From Crossaster papposus (Eukaryota > Echinodermata > Asteroidea > Velatida > Solasteridae): 64,000 nt of DNA. A program made the position numbers and the translations under genes. The notes beneath the pieces were generated by a model that did not search any database, was not told where the DNA came from, and was given only the letters and a program-made list of their open reading frames with translations. Every line of letters starts with the position of its first letter. The first letter of the stretch is position 1. Below, one piece after another: positions 56,863 through 64,000 of the stretch. Where the stretch lies: contig JBAIAA010000119.1 in the NCBI GenBank assembly GCA_037893245.1, positions 1,178,001 to 1,242,000 of the forward strand, in the 5' to 3' direction.

Positions 56863-58071
56863 TATTTTAAAATTGTGCAGACAACTAATAAATAATGACA
56901 TCAGAACAAATAAATCTGCAAAATTCAGACTCTATTCATTTTGTGGTATCACAGCAGTATTTCCGTGGGAAAGTAACTGGAGTAAAACAATATGATGAAT
57001 ACTTTGAATATTTCTTTATAAGAGAAATAACACTGGCCACGAATTCTAAGCTGATGTCATTTTGTGCTACATTCTATTCGTGCAATACAAATATTATTAA
57101 TGCATACATGTACGAATAACACTTATTCTCATAAGCTGATATTATTTGTGAAACTATAATTGAAATCCAACATATTGTTTTCACATACGCTGTATTTATA
57201 ATTTAGCAAGAACAGTTTTTACAATGTTTCGTTATATGGACCTTATTCAAGAGAAAACCATTTGGGTTGTGTTCCCTGGATGTATCTGTTGAATAGGATG
57301 GTGCCAGACTATTTTTGAATTCTAGCCTCAATTTCAATATTTTTCTGAAATGTGGCATCAAACATCAAGGTAAGTTTAATCACAAATTTTTATTTATTTA
57401 TCAGAGACGACTTGTGTTATTTGGTAATTAATTTGAGTTTATTGCTTTCATTTCTATCTGCAAGTTCCCAAACTGAAGATTTTACCTCACTTTCAATGTA
57501 TTATGGCCGACTCGTGAATACATCTCACAGTGACGGATGTTGTTCGTAGCCCTGCAATGCTGGCGAATATTATACCCCTTTAAAGGGGAATTTAACTTTA
57601 ATTTTAAAAAGATCATCATGTCTGTTTTTGTTTAAATAATGCAACCGACAGGTTGTTGTATACATATACCAGTGAACCCTTGTGTGTGTGATTGCCCCTA
57701 TAATGTCGCTGTTAAAAATTGGAGTGAAAATAAACTTAGTCTAAATTCGAGGCAGCTTCGGTTAAACTCGGCTATAATTTAACACTGCGATATGATTAAA
57801 TGTAACCGTTGTTTTGTCAGATGTACAACATATAATAAGTATCCTTTTGTAATAGCAAAACAAAAACCAGTTAACCTCTTAACGTGTTGAAAAAGTGATA
57901 GTAACATTTCGATTAACTGCGAAACACATTATTCCATATATTTTTTGTTGGCAGTTTTATAACAATTCTAAAAGACTCGGGGTATTAATAAAATATGAAT
58001 ATGGCTGTGCAATGATTTACAGGTGCAAATAAAAAAAAGGAAATTTAGAATAATTATTAACAATGCAACGT

Positions 58072-58307
58072 TCACGGTTCAATTTCGCGCGTTTTCATGC
58101 TACTTGCTTTCATGGAATAATCACCTGGTTTCCACGAATACCAATGTACACCCCGGTCAGTACCTGCATTCTCATCTGGGTAATAATATAGACCATTCAA
58201 GTGAGAATACCAACAGTTATTAAACCACCAGGCTCCTGTGAACTGCTTTGCACAGTTGCGCCCTGACGCCGCATCATTGTCATGATTCTTTGTTGAAAAG
58301 GAATGTC
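58072..58307 (-). pseudogene. FREP C-terminal fragment (unit 5)
   Basis: Copy of the unit 3 fragment (FBG end with GAWWFNNCWYSHLNG and stop), truncated at the same MDAE-type MITE. Confidence 0.8.
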
Positions 58308-58326
58308 ATATTTGGAAATATGAGTA

Positions 58327-58649
58327 ATCCCCGTATTTAATTATTAAGAAATATCTTACTCATTTGAAAGTAAATAATGATTCTAGGCATCCAGCAAAAT
58401 GATTGCGCTAGATATCCTGTAATTATTTCGAAAAATATAATTTTATAATATTTTTTTGAAAACGCCCCACGGCAATCGCGAAAAAAATAACAACATAAGA
58501 ATAACTGCTCGAATGCTGTTTTTCGTGCTTTTTCTCGGCATCCATGATTGTAAAACTTCGGACAGGTCAGTTGAACGGTGTTTACTATAATACAATCCCC
58601 AAGTTTACCCATTCATGATAATTCAAACAATTACAAATGGCGTATCCTA
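58327..58649 (-). mobile_element. MDAE-type MITE (unit 5, copy 1)
   Basis: Copy of 32760-33088. It keeps GGCATCCATGATTG (the inverse of the family ATGGATGCC start), where unit 3 has one changed base, and the frame from 58612 reads on the minus strand. Confidence 0.7.
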
Positions 58650-58784
58650 CCTTAAAAAAAGAGGAAAATTAGAGTGAAATTAAACTTATTCTTAGTCTCG
58701 GTTAAACTCGGCTACAATTTAACATTTCGATATAATCAAATGTAGCCGTTGTTTCGTCAGATGTACAAAATATAATGGGTATCC

Positions 58785-59228
58785 AATTTTTTTTCTTCAA
58801 TTTCAATTAACTTTATTTACCACATAACGTTGCACAATAAGCAAACACCACCACATAATTTAGGATAAATGTGGAAGGGGGTCCCTAGGAAGCAGAGCTT
58901 GTCGAGTAGGGGCCCCCCACATACATATACACACAACTTACACATTAAGACAAAACAGTTATTAAGTTAACACGATTATTCACACAAAAATAAGGAACTT
59001 ACAAACAAAACCTGTGACCCGCGACCCCGTGAGAGTTAATCTTTTTCCAAATAATTATTTAACAAATATTTCTTATAGTTACATTTAAAGAGAGACAGGC
59101 TGGATGTAGTTTTCAAGGAAATGTCCAACGAGTTCCACAGCTTAGGACCCTCATGCTTAACTGTTTTGGTTGAAAGTTTAGTACGTACCTTTTGTAAAAA
59201 AACACAAAAAAAACACACCAAAAAACTT
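58785..59228 (-). mobile_element. 5'-truncated LINE tail (unit 5)
   Basis: Copy of 33219-33662, ORF tail at 59036-59221 with EGPKLWNSLDISLK intact. Confidence 0.75.
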
Positions 59229-59541
59229 TATAGTAAATATCGTTAAACTTACCTGTTTGAAGTTTTACAATCATGGATGCCGAGAAAAAAAGCGAAAGAA
59301 AACGGCGTTTATTTTCAACTATCAGGCAGTTGTTCTTGTTGTTCTTGTTATTTTTCGAATGCCTAGTGGCGATCGTAATTTTTGTTTATACAATTTAATT
59401 TTTCGGAACAATTACAGGATTTTTAGCGAAGTTATGTTGATAGATGCCTTGAATTATTATTTACTTTCAAATAAAAGAGCTATTTCTAAATAATTTGGTA
59501 ATAAAATATTTTGATATCTGCAAATGGTGTATGCTACCCCG
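59229..59541 (+). mobile_element. MDAE-type MITE (unit 5, copy 2)
   Basis: Copy of 33663-33973 with ATGGATGCCGAG at 59272. Confidence 0.7.
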
Positions 59542-59728
59542 TGTTGACAAAGTGATAGTAACATTTCGATTAACTGCGAAACACATTATTCCATAGAAAC
59601 ATTTTTTTCCTCAGATTTATAACAATTCTAAAAGACTCGAGGTATTAATGAATAATATGGTTGTGCAATGATTTACAGGTGCCAACTAAAACAAGTACAT
59701 TTCAAAATTAATTTTAACAATGTAACGT

Positions 59729-60788
59729 TTATGGTTCAATTTCGCGCGTTTTCATGCTGCATGCTTTCATTGAATAGTCATATTTCCATGAGGACCATTG
59801 CACACCCTGGTAATCACCTGCTTTCTCATATGGGTAATAATATACACCATTCAAGTGAGAATAATAACAGCTATTAAACCACCAGGCTCCTAAAAACTTT
59901 TGGGCACAATTTGTGTGGTACGCATCATTGTCACGATCCTTTGTTGAAAAGGAATGTCCTTTTTGATAAAACCTACTATTTCCCTGATACCCAAGAGAGT
60001 CGCCGGCAGTGCTGCTAATATCGTATTGGTCATAATTCAGCTTGTAATCACCCGGGGATATTTGGAAATCCGAGTATTTTGCCCATGCTGTGTTGCCCTC
60101 CCAGTCCTCTAAATCAACTCGTAGCTCCCATGTTCCAAGCGAATCGTCAGACGTCAGAGTCACCAAGTTGTCATTACCCAGCCAAAACTCACCGGACAGA
60201 TCGCCAAAGCCAGACTGGTAGTCGGCCCAGTTACGGTAAAAGTCCACGCTGCCATCTTGTCGCCTCTGAAACACGATCCATCCCCCGCCGTCAGTTTCCA
60301 TGTCACAGTAGACACGAAGACCGCCATTGCCGAATCCCTCGGGGTAGATTGTGTAGATACAGCTTGAACGATAACCAGCATCTAAGAGCATCTTGCAACT
60401 TCTGTAGCGATTCAAGGAGCTATCAGCCAGTGAGTAGAGAGGTGTGTCATCATCTGCATCAAAGTACACCATTCCTTGAGTTGCATTGAAGTCTTTGGGA
60501 TGCTCTCGTCTTGTTGCAAGGTTCAACTCGCACAGTTTACTGCAGTCGTTAAAGTTAAACGACCTGCAACGTTCATCCATGCTGCATTCCCGTCCGCAGA
60601 TGACACGAGATCGTACAGTTTTTGCTGCATACGCAAATTCGCACCAGTGCGCGATTTTTGGCGGCATAAAACGTATGTTTTCCTGTAAATGAAGATGTTT
60701 CAAATCCAGAGACGGGCGAGGTAGCGCCCTGGAAAATGATGAATATTATGTAAAATAGTTCAAAACAGTTGATTTGTTTCGCCATCAC
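59729..60788 (-). pseudogene. FREP gene with one frameshift (unit 5)
   Basis: Near-identical to the intact unit 3 gene except at 60641-60643, where GCA replaces TT (AAATTCGCACCAG versus AAATTCTTCCAG). The net +1 shift separates the signal peptide and PAN start (60788 to about 60640) from the rest of the PAN and the whole FBG domain. Downstream the FBG is intact (FSTKDRDNDAYHTNCAQKF, GAWWFNSCYYSHL). With promoter and all other codons preserved, this is either a very young pseudogene or a sequencing/assembly error. Confidence 0.85.
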
Positions 60789-61499
60789 GTCGATCGAGTT
60801 AAGGGCACGTTATGACAGAAGATTTCAGTTTTTCGTTATGTTGCTAATTACAACTGTTGTGAAATAACACAATTTGTCAAGGCAAACTGTCACCCGTAGA
60901 TGTCTTCATGAAACAACTGCCAGATTGCACTCAGAGGCCTGGTGACGCTGGGACTTGGTAGTTTACAGAAAGGAATGGGGTGACGCAGACACAAACTGTG
61001 GCGATATTGATTTAGTTTCAGTGAATCCAATTAGATTTAAATGGGATTGTTTATGAGGGGCAATTATCTGGTTACTATGCCAACTCTTTCTTGCCGATGG
61101 CCACAAGCTTAATACAAGCGTTATTCAGCGATAAAAATAATCCAATAAACCGCCATTGTAGCTTTAGAACTGACGACACAAACAGTCCAGGTTATTGATT
61201 TTGTACCAGTGAATATGACATATGGAGGGGACAATTCGCTGGTTACCATGCCCACTTCTACTGAAGACCATAAGCTTAACGGTGAACAATTACCAAACTT
61301 GAATTAAGGCTGAAACTAAATCACGAATATAGTGAGTTAAGTTGCGTTCACAAAAATCCATATTCTTTTGTACTTTTGTCCTTTGTTTTCTATTTTGAGT
61401 ATTAATTGAAGTCTTCGTTGTGACCGAGTTTTTCTTGTTAAGCGTGTCATCTTTACACCACTGGTTTGCTCTAGTGTCAGAGGTCTGGCGATGATGGGG
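60789..61499 (-). other. 5' leader region of the unit 5 FREP
   Basis: Matches the unit 3 flank 35221-35931, including the proximal TGTCTTCATGAAACAACTGCC block and the extra GCGATATTGATTTAG segment. No coding sequence. Confidence 0.5.
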
Positions 61500-61630
61500 T
61501 TTTATAATTTACAGAAAGCATTGATGGTGAAGCAGACGATGTGTATCTCTTTGATTGGTTATCACAGTAAATACGTCATCCAGAGCAGTGGCTGGTAATT
61601 GGCTATTCATAAACCGTAGCCCCTGATTGG
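61500..61630 (-). promoter_or_regulatory. Putative FREP promoter (unit 5)
   Basis: ATTATAAAAC (61500-61506 core) with CCAAT cores at 61554-61558, 61598-61602 and 61626-61630, as in unit 3. Confidence 0.45.
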
Positions 61631-64000
61631 CGGAGGTTTGTAGCTCATTACCTAATCGGATAAACGTCAGCTGCAGATCATTGGTGTTTGGTCTATTTTT
61701 AAATTAAATGATGTCAAACGGAATGCACCACCGTATAAATAAAGGCATCTATAATTAGGAAGTAGCGTATACGTTCATAACCGAGTCAATTTCACGCTGG
61801 TTGATTTCATTCACACAATGTAATAAGCAATTCAAAGCAATTCAATCGTTCCAACAATAAGCGGCTTTACAAAATGTACTTGACAAAAATGTAGTTGCCA
61901 AATACATGTATCCCAACTCTCGTAATTATTATGGACTTTTTCAGTGATGAAGACGATTCGAAAAGGAGTCTTTACCGTCAGTAGATTAAGAAATTATTAA
62001 GTTCCAGTGAACTGACAGCCTGGAATTAAATAAAGTCACAAATATTGTGAGTTGCTTTCAAAAAAACTATTCTTTTGTACTAATTGTAACCTAGGTGGTT
62101 TGGTAACGATACAATTTTAAGAAAATAAGGAAACAGAAGGGGTGGTGACAAAAGTGTTTAGTGTTCTTGAAGTATAGATTATTTTATTTAGTACGAACAA
62201 TCTCCCGCGCAATATACCCCAAATTTACGATATAAAAGAATGACAGCCAAAGGTTTCTGCAAATAAATAAAGGAAATAGAAATACTATTAACACATATTT
62301 CTTTTCATTTGAGCATTAATTTAACTTTATCGCAATATATCTAACAATTCTGTTTACTGAAATCTTGTGTACATTTTTAATATACATTCAATAAAAATAG
62401 CATCATCAAGTTAAGCCTGTATCGGAGCTAACCCAGGGTGAAACGGACAATGTCGACTTTAATTTAAACAAGTGTGACCAGTCGCCTTCCTCGACAGGCC
62501 CCAGGACTATTTTCCCATATATATATATATATATATAGAGTTTCAACTAGACTTCGCTATAAATATAGCTCCCTCTATAATTTAGGAAATACTGCCTTCT
62601 ACAGCTTTAAAAACTTTGTTTGTAATTGCGCCCTCGCGTGCTACAACAATAGGCCCATTGTTGCATACTTTACATTCTTTTGCTTTGTTAATTGCTTGCT
62701 TAGTTTTCTTGTTGGCGCAAGGCAGTGTTTGGGGCATTGGTCCTTTGACTTTTGTTCTAGCCACACCTTAATACTGATACATTCGTACACGGGTTGTGTG
62801 GCATGAGCTTGGTCGGCCAAGGCGGTTGAGTACACACTGGTTTATTATATTTTTCAATTATCTTATTCTAAATGATTTTGGTTGAAGTCTTATAAATACA
62901 TGCAATGATACTGACTTGTAATTTTAGAATAAGAAATTAATGAACTGTCCATTTTGTTATCTTTAATTTCAGACTTGATTACAGACATCAAATTGGCTGT
63001 CGTTTTTTCGGCGCATTTCTGTTCTTTCGGCGCCTTTTAGTTCTTTTGGAAATTTAAGTTTTTGTAATCAAATAACTGTAAATACAACTTCCCGTTCCAC
63101 ATCTTCATTTATTATTTGAGTAGCCTCGACCACATTTACGGAATCGCCCCAGTGGATTCCTCCTAATTTGGCTACACAAGTATTGGTATAAAAACACTGC
63201 TATCCAACTTGCACAAGAATTACATTTCACAATTCAAGCTGCGCTTTATTTAAACGGTAAAGATCGCTTTACTTACCCCGTGAAGTCCACAACTCGTGCC
63301 AGCCAAGCTGTGCAAAACAGCACCGATAAATGAATGGGTACATGACATGTAAATAGGTAGCAATTGCATTAGCATCTACATTTAATGGGCTATGTACATG
63401 TATTCAGGAAAGCAGAAGAGTTAACGTTAACTCGAGGGAGCTCACAAATGGAATGACTAAAAACCTAACGGTGCCCTAAATCTGATTTATGTTCCCTTTT
63501 TGCCTCAAGTTCAAGTTGTTATGTCACGCTAACCAACCACCGTTGATGACAACTTGAAGGTTGGACATGAGCCGGCGAAGAATTAAAGGAAACGCCAACA
63601 ATGTCCACTAGCAAATCTGCATCACAGTCAAAAGTAAAGTTGACAACCGCCGTACTATCTTGTGCGCGCGCGAGAGCGTGCACCCGAGAGCGTGCACCAA
63701 TACTTAGGGATTAATTAACAGTGCGAGGACCCGGTCATTACTGCGTTATAATTGACCGGGTTGGGGGATGACAGCTTTTAATGAACCAGTTGTTTCTTTT
63801 TATTGACAACAGAGGGCGCTATTCAGAATTGACGATCCAGTGTCAACAATATTTTCGAATTTGCTGCCAATGCTACGTGGAATCGCCTGTCTGGAATCAG
63901 GTGCCAACCCACCACATGCAGCAGTACGTGATGCCATCATATTCCCAGAGCTTTTGTCATAATCTTCACTCATTTATGATGCCCAATGAACTTGAGAACT
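61623..64000. repeat. Tandem locus unit 6, start only (type A')
   Basis: Start of another type A unit, cut by the window edge. It matches unit 1 without the 3.5 kb insertion and without the Harbinger-like MITE, so it supplies the empty site for both (near 62287 and 63710). It also supplies the empty site of the TAG-ended 1.4 kb element (CAGTACGTGATGCC near 63923). No gene is visible here; short minus-strand frames around 62582-62835 are the same eroded stretch described for units 1 and 2. Confidence 0.85.

Larger units (their letters stand above)
50031..61622. repeat. Tandem locus unit 5 (type C')
   Basis: Near-identical copy of unit 3, with the same insertions at the same places (MULE-like MITE, inverted-repeat elements, poly-G palindrome, TGTGAC MITE, LINE tail, MDAE repeats). 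Differences are mostly single bases and short indels, including a shorter poly-G tract and a frameshift in the FREP gene. Confidence 0.88.

Overview
The window is eukaryotic. It has no operons or prokaryotic signals, most of its length is transposon debris, and the clearest host genes encode secreted fibrinogen-related proteins (FREPs) with a PAN/apple-like domain followed by a fibrinogen C-terminal (FBG) domain. That domain pair and the repeat style suggest a marine invertebrate, probably a deuterostome such as an echinoderm or hemichordate. The species cannot be fixed from the sequence.

The window is a tandem array of one locus. A landmark (CTGATTGGCGGAGG) recurs at 1, 14677, 24341, 36055, 50031 and 61623, giving five complete units of about 9.7-14.7 kb and the start of a sixth. 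Each complete unit carries one FREP gene on the minus strand near its right end. Just beyond it lies a promoter-like block with CCAAT boxes and a TATA-like box. By sequence the units form the order A-B-C-B'-C'-A'. B-C (14677-36054) and B'-C' (36055-61622) are near-identical, so a block of about 21 kb was duplicated recently. An A-to-B switch inside 36197-36243 marks the likely crossover.

FREP state: copies in units 2 (22711-23775) and 3 (34162-35217) are intact and intronless. Unit 1 and unit 5 copies are frameshifted, and the unit 4 copy has lost its 5' half. Older remains (signal-peptide pieces, C-terminal pieces and an orphan 5' flank) show earlier rounds of birth and death. The intact copies differ mostly in the C-terminal third of the FBG domain, the part that binds ligand in this family.

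The most notable item is a 4.87 kb element in unit 4 (37157-42025). It has long imperfect terminal inverted repeats starting TAGTCCAGG and a 3-bp target duplication, and is absent from the sister copy in unit 2. Its single long ORF (530 aa) has no DDE transposase that I can see. It carries an ordered set of acidic motifs that match the FEN1/XPG (PIN-like) nuclease fold, plus a C-terminal Tesmin/TSO1-like cysteine cluster. A second 1.4 kb element (16962-18377, copied at 43211-44625) also starts TAGnCCA, also makes a 3-bp duplication, and carries a decayed coding piece resembling the N-terminal cysteine/histidine region normally joined to this nuclease family. This may be an undescribed group of DNA transposons.

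Other content: MULE-like, hAT-like, Harbinger-like and Tc1-like MITEs; a recurring MITE containing a small ORF that starts MDAE; a 5'-truncated LINE; a SINE tail; broken retropepsin fossils of LTR-retroelement origin; a 15-bp GC-rich minisatellite; and four palindromes with unrelated arms but a shared hairpin-tip motif.
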